Shown: positions 1 to 8,694 of the stretch, piece after piece
How positions within the stretch are numbered: position 1 is the first letter of the stretch
Layout: every line of letters begins with the position of its first letter
Assembly: GCA_023422635.1 (NCBI GenBank)
Contig: JAFAGO010000029.1
Span: 135,441-199,440 of the forward strand
DNA from: Bacteroidota bacterium
GTDB lineage: Bacteria; Bacteroidota; Bacteroidia; Flavobacteriales; Weeksellaceae
Length of the DNA: 64,000 bases
Direction: 5' to 3'
The notes under the pieces: model-generated
The model's input: only the letters and a program-made list of their open reading frames with translations
Database searches by the model: none
What the model was told of the DNA's origin: nothing
Made by a program: the position numbers and the translations under genes

Positions 1-555
1 TGTAAGTTCATCAACCGGAAATTCTCTTGCGTTTTTACCGCTTTCGACAAACGCTTGCAATTTTTGAAGTGTTTCATAGGTAAGCACATCTTCCTTTTTA
101 CCGGATTTAATGAATTTTTTAGCTTTATCCACCGCTTTTCCAAGGGTTTCCAAATCTTTTAATTGCAATTCGATATCGATAATTTCTTTATCACGAATTG
201 GATCAACAGAACCTTCTACGTGAACAATATTTCCATTATCAAAACATCTTAAAACATGGATAATTGCTTCACACTCACGAATATTGGCAAGAAATTGATT
301 CCCCAAACCTTCTCCTTTTGATGCGCCTTTTACTAAACCAGCGATATCGACAATTTCCACAACTGCAGGTTGCACACGTTCGGGCTTAACTAATTCTTCT
401 AGTTTTACCAAACGAGGATCAGGAACTGAAACTGTACCTAAATTGGGTTCAATAGTACAGAAAGGATAGTTTGCCGATTGCGCTTTTGCATTGCTCAGGC
501 AGTTAAAAAGAGTTGATTTTCCGACATTCGGAAGACCTACGATTCCACATTTCAT
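1..555 (-). CDS. ychF: YchF-family redox-regulated P-loop ATPase/GTPase (C-terminus cut by window edge)
   Basis: Translating the minus strand from the ATG at 555 gives a protein beginning MKCGIVGLPNVGKSTLFN, which is the YchF/OLA1 signature P-loop (GxPNVGKST). The 185 codons present cover the G domain start, including QSANYPFCTIEPN, a conserved switch region. The family is ribosome-associated, prefers ATP over GTP, and is about 363 aa long, so roughly half is missing beyond base 1. A TAnnTTTG box lies about 60 bp upstream of the start. The gene reads away from the neighbouring ferritin gene's terminator and looks monocistronic here. Identity is secure; the physiological role of this copy is inferred from the family only. 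Confidence 0.93.
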   Translation of the reverse strand, partial: MKCGIVGLPNVGKSTLFNCLSNAKAQSANYPFCTIEPNLGTVSVPDPRLVKLEELVKPERVQPAVVEIVDIAGLVKGASKGEGLGNQFLANIRECEAIIHVLRCFDNGNIVHVEGSVDPIRDKEIIDIELQLKDLETLGKAVDKAKKFIKSGKKEDVLTYETLQKLQAFVESGKNAREFPVDELT

Positions 556-616
556 ATTTACAAAATTTGAGTTGAGCATTTACAATTATAGGAGTAAAGC
601 CCAAAATTAAGGTGCG

Positions 617-624
617 CAAAGATA
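617..624 (-). promoter_or_regulatory. -7 promoter box of ychF (TATCTTTG)
   Basis: On the minus strand this reads TATCTTTG, a perfect match to the Bacteroidota -7 consensus TAnnTTTG, 61 bp upstream of the ychF ATG. No clear -33 TTTG was seen, so the call rests on one box and its position. Confidence 0.5.
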
Positions 625-654
625 GCGATTTACAGCCGTTCTGCCAATAAAAAA

Positions 655-674
655 AATCTGCCCGAGAGCAGATT
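655..674 (-). terminator. Rho-independent terminator of the ferritin gene
   Basis: AATCTGC and GCAGATT form a perfect 7-bp stem around a 6-nt loop. On the minus strand the stem is followed by a run of eight T, about 30 bp past the ferritin stop codon. Confidence 0.8.
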
Positions 675-702
675 GAAAAAACTAAATTGATGCGTAATTG
701 TA

Positions 703-1254
703 TTATGGGTTAGGCCCTGTTGCTACTCTAGCATCGGGCTCTTCATCTGGTGTTTGCTCCAATGTTTTATCGAGGTTAAAGAGCGATTCGTCTGTTGCTT
801 TATCTCCTCCCGCAATTTTAAGTTTATCGATTAATGCCAGCGCTAGTTTTTCTTCTTCAATTTGTTCTTTCACAAACCATTGTAGGAAATTCCATGTTGC
901 CCAATCTTTTTCTTCCATCGCTAAATCAACCAATGCATAGATTTTTTCGGTATTATCCACTTCGTGTTCAAAGACCAAATTAAAGCAATCGGTTAAATTT
1001 TTAGGATCTTTTCCCGGAGCAGGAAGTGCATCAATTGATGGTTTACCGCCACGGTCCAATATATATTGCATGAATTTTACAGCATGATTTCGCTCTTCTT
1101 GTGCATGACGAAATAGAAAATTCCCAATCCCACCATACGCATTATCCGAAGCCCAAATTCCGTAGGAGTAATAAACGCGAGATTGTAAATCTTCAACATT
1201 CATTTGTTCACTCAGTGCTTTTTCTAATTTAGCGGAAATTCTTTTAGTATCCAT
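703..1254 (-). CDS. ftnA: Ferritin (non-haem iron storage protein)
   Basis: A 183-aa ferritin-like four-helix protein. Ferroxidase ligands are visible as the early Glu in the first helix, the EERNHA motif near residues 52-57, FEHEVDN near 95-101 and a Gln/Glu-rich helix (FVKEQIEEE) near 127-135. Family members form 24-mers that oxidise Fe(II) and store it as a mineral in the cytoplasm. Length is normal for bacterial ferritins, with an extra acidic, Pro-rich tail of about 25 residues. It has its own promoter box at 1286-1293 and its own terminator, so it is probably transcribed alone. Ferritin rather than bacterioferritin is preferred because no haem-ligand Met pattern was seen. Confidence 0.92.
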   Translation of the reverse strand: MDTKRISAKLEKALSEQMNVEDLQSRVYYSYGIWASDNAYGGIGNFLFRHAQEERNHAVKFMQYILDRGGKPSIDALPAPGKDPKNLTDCFNLVFEHEVDNTEKIYALVDLAMEEKDWATWNFLQWFVKEQIEEEKLALALIDKLKIAGGDKATDESLFNLDKTLEQTPDEEPDARVATGPNP

Positions 1255-1285
1255 ATTTTTTCAATTTTATTGTTAATTATAAAAA

Positions 1286-1293
1286 CAAAATTA
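1286..1293 (-). promoter_or_regulatory. -7 promoter box of ferritin gene (TAATTTTG)
   Basis: The minus strand reads TAATTTTG, a perfect TAnnTTTG, 31 bp upstream of the ferritin ATG, leaving a leader of about 25 nt. Confidence 0.5.
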
Positions 1294-1353
1294 GACTACT
1301 AAAAGGGAAATCTGGAATGAAAATGGGAATCTTGTAACGATCTTTTCAAATCA

Positions 1354-2187
1354 TTAATCGAAGATCACGGTTTTGTTGCCGTAAATAAAAACTTTATCTT
1401 CAAAAACAAGGCGTAACGCTTCCGACAGCACTTTCTTTTCCACATCCTTACCCATTTTCGCCAAATCTTTGGCATTTTGAGCATGATTTACTTTTACGAT
1501 ATCTTGATAAATAATTGGTCCTTCATCCAAATCGTCGGTTACAAAATGTGAGGTCGCACCAATCATCTTAACGCCACGTTGATACGCTTGTTTATAAGGA
1601 TTTGCACCAATAAATGCAGGCAAAAAAGAATGATGAATATTGATAATTTGGCGATCAAATCGTTTTACAAATTCTGGTGTTAGAATGCGCATAAACTTGG
1701 CGAGCACAATATAATCAAACGTATATTGCTCCAATATTTTTAACATTCCTTCTTCTTGCTCTTCTCGACTTTTATTTTCCGAAGAAACGGTGTGAAACGG
1801 AATATCGAATTTCTCGGTAAGATTCTTCAACACCTCATAATTACCGATTACCGCTACGATATTAAAATTCAATTCATTGTATTGATTTCGAATAAGCAAA
1901 TCCGATAAACAGTGATGTTCTTTGGTGACCAAAATTACGACGTTCTTTTTTCTGCCGTTTAAACAACGAACGCGACTTTCTTCTGGAAGAACTTCAAGGA
2001 CTTCTTGCACCAATTCATCACGATTACAATTTCCATCAAAGGTAGTTCTCATAAAAAATCTACCATGCTCGGCATCAACAAACTCATCATTTTTTGTAAT
2101 ACTAAATCCTTTATTATAAAGAAGTTCTGATATTTTATACACCAAACCCTTCTCGTCGGCACAATTAATTCGTAGAATATTTTCCAT
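1354..2187 (-). CDS. purU: Formyltetrahydrofolate deformylase
   Basis: Hydrolyses 10-formyl-THF to formate and THF, balancing one-carbon pools and feeding formate to purine synthesis. The 277-aa protein has an N-terminal ACT domain (about residues 3-80) and a formyltransferase-fold catalytic domain with the Asn/His/Asp triad visible as N183 and H185 (INIHHSFLP) and D221 (TDDLDEGPI). The ATG at 2187 is chosen because MENILRINCADEKGL matches the usual start of the ACT domain; the open frame extends 14 codons further without similarity. It follows the mscS-like gene by 19 bp on the same strand, so the two are probably co-transcribed. Confidence 0.94.
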   Translation of the reverse strand: MENILRINCADEKGLVYKISELLYNKGFSITKNDEFVDAEHGRFFMRTTFDGNCNRDELVQEVLEVLPEESRVRCLNGRKKNVVILVTKEHHCLSDLLIRNQYNELNFNIVAVIGNYEVLKNLTEKFDIPFHTVSSENKSREEQEEGMLKILEQYTFDYIVLAKFMRILTPEFVKRFDRQIINIHHSFLPAFIGANPYKQAYQRGVKMIGATSHFVTDDLDEGPIIYQDIVKVNHAQNAKDLAKMGKDVEKKVLSEALRLVFEDKVFIYGNKTVIFD

Positions 2188-2206
2188 TGTTATATTTAGT
2201 TTTACA

Positions 2207-3958
2207 TTAACTTTTACGGTCCGGTGCAAAGTACATTGGCGCTACCAAATCTACACCTGCTTCACCAAAAACCTTCAAAATATTTTCGTTCAAATCCGAT
2301 TTTATAAAGTACATTTTTTCTGGATTCATGGTGTAAGCATTCAACTGATATCGAACACTTGTATCTTTTAAATTGCTTTTAAAAACGTATGGTTTGGGCA
2401 TTGCCACAATTCCTTCCGTTTGTAAAGCCGCTTGAATCATCAAATCATTCACTTTTGTAAAAGGCACATTGTATTTAACATCAATTTCTGCGTTTAAAAT
2501 CAAACCATTTTCGGGAGAAGATGAACTGTAATTAATGGTTTCATTGGTTAAAATCATAGAATTTGGAACCGTAATATCTTCATTATTAATGGTTCGAAGT
2601 CGGGTAACTAAAGCTGTTTTTTCAATAACTTCTCCAATCATATTATTCACTTTAATCCAATCACCCACTTGAAAAGGCCGCATATACGTGATGATAAATC
2701 CTGCAACGGTATTGGCAATCGCCGATGAAGATCCCAGCGACAGCAGTACCCCGAAAAACACAGAAATCCCTCTAAAAGCACTGGTATCGGAACCTGGCAA
2801 ATACGGAAAAACCATTATGACAACGAAGGCAATTAAACAAATTCTTAAAAGATTGTACGTTGGCTTTGCCCAATCGATGTGGAAACCGTTTATTTTAAGA
2901 TTTCCCCTTTGAATTTCAATTGAAAAATAGCGTAAAAGTTGATCAATATAACGACCAATTATTAAGAAAACGATTATTCGAAGTAAGTTGGGAAAATAGT
3001 TGACCACCGAGTGAAAAACCTCTTTTAAAGGAACGATGACGAAGTGCAAAAAGCGATACGCATAATGTTCCGTTGATGGAAAAATGCTGAAAATTAAACT
3101 TACAGCCAAACTCAGTAAAACAAAAAACACCAAAATGTGCGCCCATTTTAACACACGCACCATTACCATACGCAATTTACGTGGACTAAGAATTTCGTAG
3201 TTTTTAACTTTTAACCGTTCAGGATTTTGAGAAGTGGTTTTCTCCACCGTTTTTCGGATAAGAAATCGAAATAATCTTCGCGAAAGTTTAAGCATCACGA
3301 AAAAAGCAACAACAATTCCCAACGTCATAAGCCAACGTAAAGCAATATTTTCAAGTTGATGACTGCTTCTTGTTTCATCAACGGTATTCGCGATCACTTT
3401 AAGATAGCGGTTTGCTAAAGAATCTTGCGAAACATTTTCCCAAAGCGCATCCTCTTGCGACACGCTGGTGATTACTTCGCCGTTATACATGATGTTGAGA
3501 TATTCCTGATTGCGCTGAATTTTAAGCGAATCTTTGAAATATACTTTCTGTCGGTACAATTCCTCGATGTTTCCTTCCGCATCTAAAGCGCGATCTTTTG
3601 TTGAGAATGGACCTAAACCCGAATACACGTCGAAAAGTTTTTGATGAAGAAGAAGCACAGGATAGGGCTTCACTTTTTTCCGAAGTTTTTCAATACTGAT
3701 TTTCTGCTGAACCAAACGAAGAGAATCTTCTTGTTTGATTTTTTTTAGTTCGTTTTTGTATTTTTCAAGCTCCTTGGAACTGGGAGAAACAATATTCCCC
3801 AAACCTTCTTTTAAAATTTCGGTTCGGATGGAATCCTTGATTTTTAGGAGCGTATTGGTTTCCTTAATGGATTGTAATTCTTGAAGAACGGAATCTTGCT
3901 GTGCGGAACTGAATTGAATTCCTAAAAACAAGATTAAAATTGAATAAATCACTTTCAT
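2207..3958 (-). CDS. MscS-family mechanosensitive channel with periplasmic coiled-coil N-terminus
   Basis: A 583-aa inner-membrane protein. It has a signal peptide ending SSAQ at about residue 20, a charged helical periplasmic region (about 20-200), then several membrane spans from about residue 205, and the MscS core. In the core, the pore-helix stretch SLGSSSAIANTVAGFIITY is followed by the beta domain PFQVGDWIKVNNMIGEV and the RTINNEDITVPNS motif. MscS channels open under membrane tension and release osmolytes. The ATG at 3958 is preferred over one at 3994 because it starts a clean signal peptide, and a promoter box at 4000-4007 would put the transcript start near 3994. It is longer than E. 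coli MscS (286 aa), like other large MscS-type channels. Probably in operon with purU. Confidence 0.88.
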   Translation of the reverse strand: MKVIYSILILFLGIQFSSAQQDSVLQELQSIKETNTLLKIKDSIRTEILKEGLGNIVSPSSKELEKYKNELKKIKQEDSLRLVQQKISIEKLRKKVKPYPVLLLHQKLFDVYSGLGPFSTKDRALDAEGNIEELYRQKVYFKDSLKIQRNQEYLNIMYNGEVITSVSQEDALWENVSQDSLANRYLKVIANTVDETRSSHQLENIALRWLMTLGIVVAFFVMLKLSRRLFRFLIRKTVEKTTSQNPERLKVKNYEILSPRKLRMVMVRVLKWAHILVFFVLLSLAVSLIFSIFPSTEHYAYRFLHFVIVPLKEVFHSVVNYFPNLLRIIVFLIIGRYIDQLLRYFSIEIQRGNLKINGFHIDWAKPTYNLLRICLIAFVVIMVFPYLPGSDTSAFRGISVFFGVLLSLGSSSAIANTVAGFIITYMRPFQVGDWIKVNNMIGEVIEKTALVTRLRTINNEDITVPNSMILTNETINYSSSSPENGLILNAEIDVKYNVPFTKVNDLMIQAALQTEGIVAMPKPYVFKSNLKDTSVRYQLNAYTMNPEKMYFIKSDLNENILKVFGEAGVDLVAPMYFAPDRKS

Positions 3959-3999
3959 TTTCAACGTTTTTGCTTGCTGAAACTCGGCAAACATCCTTT

Positions 4000-4007
4000 C
4001 AAAAATA
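4000..4007 (-). promoter_or_regulatory. -7 promoter box of the mscS-like/purU operon (TATTTTTG)
   Basis: TATTTTTG on the minus strand. Its position makes an upstream ATG at 3994 unlikely, because the transcript would begin at about that base, and supports the start at 3958 with a leader of about 36 nt. Confidence 0.45.
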
Positions 4008-4214
4008 AAGAATATTTTACAATTTCTGTTAATGAAAGTTAAAAAGCGTTTTAAAGGCTCTTATTCATCATTACTGTTGATGAATCAGGAAGAGGAATAC
4101 AAGAAGAAATGTAGGAATTCCTGATTATCGAGAACAATTTCATCATCTTAGAAATTTTCTTTTCTTTTAGTGAATGTCCGTTATTACTCATAGTGGTAAA
4201 ATCCAAAAATTGTA

Positions 4215-4292
4215 TTGTCATTTCGACAAAGGAGAAATCTCTGATTATAAAAGAGATTCTTCATTATGCTTTGCTTCATTCTGAATGACAAA
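4215..4292. repeat. Imperfect palindromic repeat element (REP-like)
   Basis: The unit opens with TTGTCATTTCG and closes with an inverted TTCTGAATGACAA. An internal short inverted pair around AGAAATCTCT/AGAGATTCTT can form a hairpin. It lies in a 600-bp gap between two leftward genes and has no coding frame. The style (GTCATTTCGAC ... GAATGACA) is of a kind I associate with dispersed intergenic repeats in Flavobacteriia; copy number cannot be seen here. Confidence 0.5.
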
Positions 4293-4383
4293 TTTCAATT
4301 TATTACTAAAAATGGATATTCATTTTCTTTGCTATAAAATTCTGTTGATGGGACTTCTGCCCAGTTCTTATCGAGTAAAAATG

Positions 4384-4460
4384 CTTCGACTTCGCTCAGC
4401 ATGACAATCCTAATCCAAACATTTTGAATTGGAGCGATGTCAGTCTGAGCCTAGTCGAAG
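4384..4460. repeat. Inverted repeat pair (CTTCGACT...CTCAG...TGACA), REP-like
   Basis: The left arm at 4384-4406 reads CTTCGACTTCGCTCAGCATG and continues ACA. The right arm at 4436-4460 is its imperfect inverse, with reverse complement CTTCGACTAGGCTCAGACTG continuing ACATC. About 30 bp separate the arms. This is a second palindromic unit, different from 4215-4292, in the same intergenic gap. Confidence 0.55.
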
Positions 4461-4533
4461 ACTAAGGTTATAAAACGGACAATCTAACAGCATCCAAATA
4501 AAGTTCAAAAACTTCTCAATAATGAACAAAAAA

Positions 4534-4556
4534 AATCCCCTTTTAAAAGGGGATTT
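4534..4556 (-). terminator. Rho-independent terminator of the RRM gene
   Basis: AAATCCCCTTT/AAAGGGGATTT stem with a short loop. On the minus strand it is followed by a long T run, immediately after the RRM protein stop codon. Confidence 0.8.
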
Positions 4557-4564
4557 ACAATTTC

Positions 4565-4876
4565 TTAATATCTGTTGTTACGGTTGTTATCTCTACGGAA
4601 ACCACCGTTTCCACCTCCGAAGTTGCTTCTTGGTTCTCTTGGTCTAGCTTCAGAAACGTTTAAGACTTTTTCTTTAAATTCTCTTTGGTTCAATTCTTCG
4701 ATTGCTTTAAGGCCTTCATCGTTGTTTGGCATTTCTACAAATCCAAAACCACGGCTTCTACCTGTATCGCGATCCATAATAATTTTTGCTGAATCTACCA
4801 CTCCGTAGTTTTCAAAAAGTGCTTGAAGTTCTGATTCTCTTGTGTTGTAATTGATGTTTGAAATAAAAATGTTCAT
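4565..4876 (-). CDS. Small RRM-domain RNA-binding protein
   Basis: A 103-aa protein made of one RNA-recognition motif (about residues 1-80) and a Gly/Arg/Asn-rich tail. RNP2 is IFISNI near residue 3 and RNP1 is RGFGFVEM near residue 42, with the aromatic residues that stack on RNA intact. Such proteins are common in Bacteroidota and cyanobacteria and bind single-stranded RNA; cold-induction or a chaperone role is known for some relatives but not shown here. A long AT-rich upstream region (4877-5012) could hold a structured leader; TATATTG near 4960-4970 is an imperfect promoter match. Monocistronic, with its own terminator. Confidence 0.92.
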   Translation of the reverse strand: MNIFISNINYNTRESELQALFENYGVVDSAKIIMDRDTGRSRGFGFVEMPNNDEGLKAIEELNQREFKEKVLNVSEARPREPRSNFGGGNGGFRRDNNRNNRY

Positions 4877-5012
4877 TATAAATAAATAAATAGTTGTTGT
4901 AATAAAAGTTTAAAGTGAAAACAACATTTGAATGAACATTGATTGTATTCCCTGAAAAATTTTCTGCAATATACAATAATTCTATTTAAACTAAATGCAT
5001 TTTTTTTGAAAA

Positions 5013-6590
5013 TTATTTAATGCGTACAGCATAATATTCGCTTTCGTTTCCTAATCGATCAATCGCCTTAATTGCCACATTATGAAGGGGTTTCCCATTT
5101 TCTGTTTTCAGCAATTTTTTTTCAGTGATATTGCGATCTAAAATTTCGGTTTTCCAAGTGTCTCCGTATTGACTGTACAGCACCCACAAAAATACAGCCT
5201 TCGGTTGATTTAATTCCCAATTTACCACGACATCATTTCCAATATTGGTATTTTTTAAAGTTGGTTTTGTAAGCGGAATAGTTTTCATCCAAGGCGATTT
5301 CGGAACCAATGCTTGTTCCCGATACGGACCATTTTTGAGCATTTGCTGCATTGAATAATTTTTTAAAATCCCTGCAATACTCCAATGAACTTCACCTGTA
5401 TCGCCTTTTAGAATTTCTCTGTTTATGCTGATTTCATTTTTAATTTCAGTAACCGGATCACCAACTTTGGTGGTTACGGTATTAATTCCTGGCCATAGAT
5501 GTCGCCCTTTTTTATTTTCATCTTTCCACCATTGCAAAAGTGCGGGATAACTTTGCCCTTTAGAATCAATCGGCCAATACAATTGTGGCGAAAAATAATC
5601 CACCCAACCTTGATTTAACCATAATTTGGCATCTGCATATAAATCATCATATTGAGAAGTTCCTTTAATTCCTTCTGGATAACCAGGTTTCCAAATTCCG
5701 AAAGGACTAATTCCGAATTTCACATCATCTTTAATTTGATGAATTTCTGTATAAACCCTTTCAATAAATTTATTCACATTTGCTCTTCTCCATTCCCCTT
5801 TCGTTAAATTTCCACCTTCGTTTAAATACGCTTTCCAAGATCGATCATCGGGAAAATCTTTTCCTCCATTATACTCTTTATAAGGATAAAAATAATCATC
5901 AATGTGAATGGCATCAATATCATAACGTTTTACAATATCTTGAATTACCGCCGAAGCTTGATCCTGCGTTTTTTGACTTGTGGGATCAAACCAATACATT
6001 CCATTTTTCAAGCGAACGACATTTTCGGGAGATTTTTTCACCATTGATTCCGAAGTTACACTTCCGCCATTTGAATGATGCGCACGATAAGGATTTAACC
6101 AAACATGCAACTCTAAGCCTCTTTTATGAGTTTCTTCCACCCAAAACTCCAAAGGATCATAATACGGATTAGGCGCTTTCCCGGTAGACCCCGTAAGGAA
6201 ATACGACCACGGTTCGAAATTACTTTTATACAAAGCATCTGCAGATGGACGAATTTGCAAGATTACCGCATTAAAATTGATGCTCTTTAACAAATCTAAC
6301 AACTGAACGGCCTCTGCTTTTTGCTGTTCCGTGGTGAGATTATTTTTAGAAGGCCAATTAATATTAGCAACGGAAGCAATCCAAGCAGCACGAAATTCGC
6401 GTTTAACTTCTGGAAGGTTAAGATGAACCACTTCTGCTTCTTTTTCTTTTTTTATCGGTGGAACGGGCTTCGGTTTATCCGTGGTTTTTGCAGGTGTTTT
6501 TTTAACGGTTTTTTTGGGTTGAGATGCGCACGAGAACACCAAAACGGCTAGAATTGCGAAAATCGAAAATCGAAAAAGGATTCTTTTCAT
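5013..6590 (-). CDS. GH10-like (DUF187/GHL10) glycoside hydrolase lipoprotein
   Basis: A 525-aa protein with a lipoprotein signal (hydrophobic stretch then VFSCAS, Cys about residue 21), a Lys/Pro-rich linker to about residue 55, and a GHL10 TIM-barrel. The barrel begins EFRAAWIASVANINWPS and continues through NAVILQIRP, LHVWLNPYRAHH and AIHIDDYFYPY. A C-terminal Fn3-like segment (about 430-525) follows. Family members act on glycans or glycan-related polymers; the actual substrate here is unknown. The lipobox without an obvious inner-membrane retention signal suggests outer-membrane anchoring (inference). It stands alone on the minus strand between the RRM gene and a TonB receptor. Confidence 0.88.
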   Translation of the reverse strand: MKRILFRFSIFAILAVLVFSCASQPKKTVKKTPAKTTDKPKPVPPIKKEKEAEVVHLNLPEVKREFRAAWIASVANINWPSKNNLTTEQQKAEAVQLLDLLKSINFNAVILQIRPSADALYKSNFEPWSYFLTGSTGKAPNPYYDPLEFWVEETHKRGLELHVWLNPYRAHHSNGGSVTSESMVKKSPENVVRLKNGMYWFDPTSQKTQDQASAVIQDIVKRYDIDAIHIDDYFYPYKEYNGGKDFPDDRSWKAYLNEGGNLTKGEWRRANVNKFIERVYTEIHQIKDDVKFGISPFGIWKPGYPEGIKGTSQYDDLYADAKLWLNQGWVDYFSPQLYWPIDSKGQSYPALLQWWKDENKKGRHLWPGINTVTTKVGDPVTEIKNEISINREILKGDTGEVHWSIAGILKNYSMQQMLKNGPYREQALVPKSPWMKTIPLTKPTLKNTNIGNDVVVNWELNQPKAVFLWVLYSQYGDTWKTEILDRNITEKKLLKTENGKPLHNVAIKAIDRLGNESEYYAVRIK

Positions 6591-6618
6591 AAAGGGTTTG
6601 AAATTGATGGAACATTAA

Positions 6619-6640
6619 AAAACCTCAATAAAGAGGTTTT
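6619..6640 (-). terminator. Rho-independent terminator downstream of the TonB receptor gene
   Basis: AAAACCTC/GAGGTTTT perfect 8-bp stem with a 6-nt AT loop, T-rich on the minus strand, between the receptor stop (6777) and the GH10-like start. Confidence 0.7.
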
Positions 6641-6776
6641 AGTAAGTGTTGAAATATTTTGTAAAAATACATTTTTAAAGCATAGAAATTGAGTTTTCTA
6701 CAAAAATTGAATTTCTCAAAAAAATTGAAATTCGTTTACATTGATAATCGTTAAAAAACTCAACTTTAAAATCATT

Positions 6777-8576
6777 TTATTTCAGAGTAAATGCGACACC
6801 AAGATGAAACCATCTTCCCGGCATTGGAACTCCAAAAACTTCTGTATAATCCGTATTTGTAAGATTATTCACCAAGAGATAGGTTTCAAAATTTCCTTTT
6901 TTGAAGGTTAATTTTTCATCCAACAATTGATATTTTCCGGTACTTACTCTTTCCAAATATCGGTACGTTAACTGATTGCTGAAATATTTCAGAAAACGGT
7001 TTTCCAGTTTAGCTATGAATTGATGACGAAGATTTTCTGCCACATACTTCGAAAACTCGTAAGGAATTTCAAAAGAATTATCAAGATAGGTATAACTCAA
7101 ATTAATATTTGTGTGGATTGCATCGACTGGAATTTGCACTTCTGTTTCAAAACCTTTTGTTTTCACTTGTGCGATGTTTTCTGCTGTCCATAATTCTGCA
7201 TCATTGTTTTTTATCCAATCAATCATATTATCGGTATCGCGCATAAATACGCTCGCTTTTACCATCCAATTCCTTTTCTTGAATTGATATCCTACTTCGG
7301 AAGAAACTGCATTTTCAGGCTGCAAATTCACATTTCCAGATTCGGTTCTACTTAAATAATACAGATCGGTAAATGTAGGCACACGGTTTACTTTCGCAAT
7401 ATTTCCATAAATTTTATGGTGCTCATTAAAATCAAATCCGACATCTAAACCAGGATAAAAATAATTTCCCGCGTTGGAAAAATCGGCCCAAGAAATCCCT
7501 GGAATAATCTGCAAGCGATCCGAAAGTAAAGAAAATCGATGCTCGAAGAACAACTGAGAAATCAGCCGATCTTGATTTCCTAAATTATTAGAAGCTAAAA
7601 ACTCTTTTCGAAATTCCGCTCCAAAACCTGTTACTCCCAGCGAAGACGCATAATTCGCGTTAACTTCTGCACCAAAATTATTGCCGATGTGCATGTTTCG
7701 GTAGATTTCGGGCTTTTCTCGATTGTACAAATACATATCTTGGCCTCTTCTCCAATTCACATTCGAGTGAATATTCCATTTTTGAAAACGTTGTTCATAT
7801 TGAACACTTACAATAGAAGCTTGCATTTCTTCATACTGTTCGGTAGCGTTAGGTGACGAATAAAAGCCATTGGCTCCGAATTTCTTCTCTGAAAATCCCG
7901 CTTGTAAACCAATACTACCGTTTTGCAGTGCAAATTTATTTTGATAGTAAACATTTCGAATTTCGTAATCGGTATTATGACGATATCCATCTGACGAATT
8001 TGTTGATACCTGAAAAAGATTAGTGAAATTTTCGCTTCCAAAAGTAGAAGAAAGTCCAAGAGCATACGATGAAAAATCTCCACCTTCCGCTGAAATCCGG
8101 GCAGATTCTTCGCCGGAAGTTTTCGTGATAATATTAATCGCACCTGCATACGCGTTTTGGCCAAATCTTCTCGCAGCGGGACCTTTAATGATTTCAATTC
8201 TTTCTACAGATGCAAGATCGACGGGAATATTCAAGCTGTTGTGGCCAGTTTGAGAATCGTTCATACGAACGCCATTAAGTAAAATTAAAACTTGATCGAA
8301 TGAACCTCCACGAATACTAACATCACTTTGCACGCCGTTCGCACCTCTTCTTCTGATATCCATTCCCGAATACTGCTGTAAAACTTCGTCAATACTTTGT
8401 GCAGGAGAATTTTCGATATCCTTTCGGGTAATCACTTCCATATTCTCGGAAACTTTAGCATAAGGCGTATTCAAAATTTTCCCGTGAATCGTAATACTGT
8501 CGATGTCTTTTGTTTGTTGAGCAAAAACGAAACTACAGCTCAATAGTAAAAATGCTGAAAAAATACTTTTTCTCAT
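6777..8576 (-). CDS. TonB-dependent outer-membrane receptor (BtuB-like size)
   Basis: 599 aa. Signal peptide MRKSIFSAFLLLSCSFVFAQ, a plug domain about residues 35-150 (VITRKDIENSPAQSIDEVLQ, SIRGGSFDQVLILLNGVRM, VERIEIIKGPAARRFG) and a beta-barrel ending with a C-terminal hydrophobic strand. Such receptors import iron complexes, vitamin B12 or other ligands using TonB energy; the short length resembles vitamin/metal receptors, but no riboswitch or partner gene identifies the ligand. The start at 8576 is supported by the signal peptide and by a promoter box (8604-8611) overlapping the alternative ATG at 8606. The downstream hairpin at 6619-6640 closes the unit. Confidence 0.9.
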   Translation of the reverse strand: MRKSIFSAFLLLSCSFVFAQQTKDIDSITIHGKILNTPYAKVSENMEVITRKDIENSPAQSIDEVLQQYSGMDIRRRGANGVQSDVSIRGGSFDQVLILLNGVRMNDSQTGHNSLNIPVDLASVERIEIIKGPAARRFGQNAYAGAINIITKTSGEESARISAEGGDFSSYALGLSSTFGSENFTNLFQVSTNSSDGYRHNTDYEIRNVYYQNKFALQNGSIGLQAGFSEKKFGANGFYSSPNATEQYEEMQASIVSVQYEQRFQKWNIHSNVNWRRGQDMYLYNREKPEIYRNMHIGNNFGAEVNANYASSLGVTGFGAEFRKEFLASNNLGNQDRLISQLFFEHRFSLLSDRLQIIPGISWADFSNAGNYFYPGLDVGFDFNEHHKIYGNIAKVNRVPTFTDLYYLSRTESGNVNLQPENAVSSEVGYQFKKRNWMVKASVFMRDTDNMIDWIKNNDAELWTAENIAQVKTKGFETEVQIPVDAIHTNINLSYTYLDNSFEIPYEFSKYVAENLRHQFIAKLENRFLKYFSNQLTYRYLERVSTGKYQLLDEKLTFKKGNFETYLLVNNLTNTDYTEVFGVPMPGRWFHLGVAFTLK

Positions 8577-8603
8577 GAGGATTAGTTTGAGTAATAAAAG
8601 CCG

Positions 8604-8611
8604 CAAAGATA
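8604..8611 (-). promoter_or_regulatory. -7 promoter box of the TonB receptor (TATCTTTG)
   Basis: Perfect TAnnTTTG on the minus strand, 27 bp upstream of ATG 8576. It overlaps the more upstream in-frame ATG (8606), so it helps decide the start. Confidence 0.5.
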
Positions 8612-8647
8612 ATTTTCATAAAATAAAATCTGCCAACTTTTCATAAA

Positions 8648-8672
8648 AAAATCCCCAAAAAATGGGGATTTT
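8648..8672 (-). terminator. Rho-independent terminator of typA
   Basis: AAATCCCCA / TGGGGATTT stem with an A-rich loop, followed on the minus strand by seven T, about 25 bp after the typA stop codon. Confidence 0.8.
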
Positions 8673-8694
8673 ATAGATATCACTATACGTGAAA

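Noticed and set aside
5780..6172. 130-codon rightward frame inside the GH10-like gene
   Set aside because: Fully antisense to a clear hydrolase domain.
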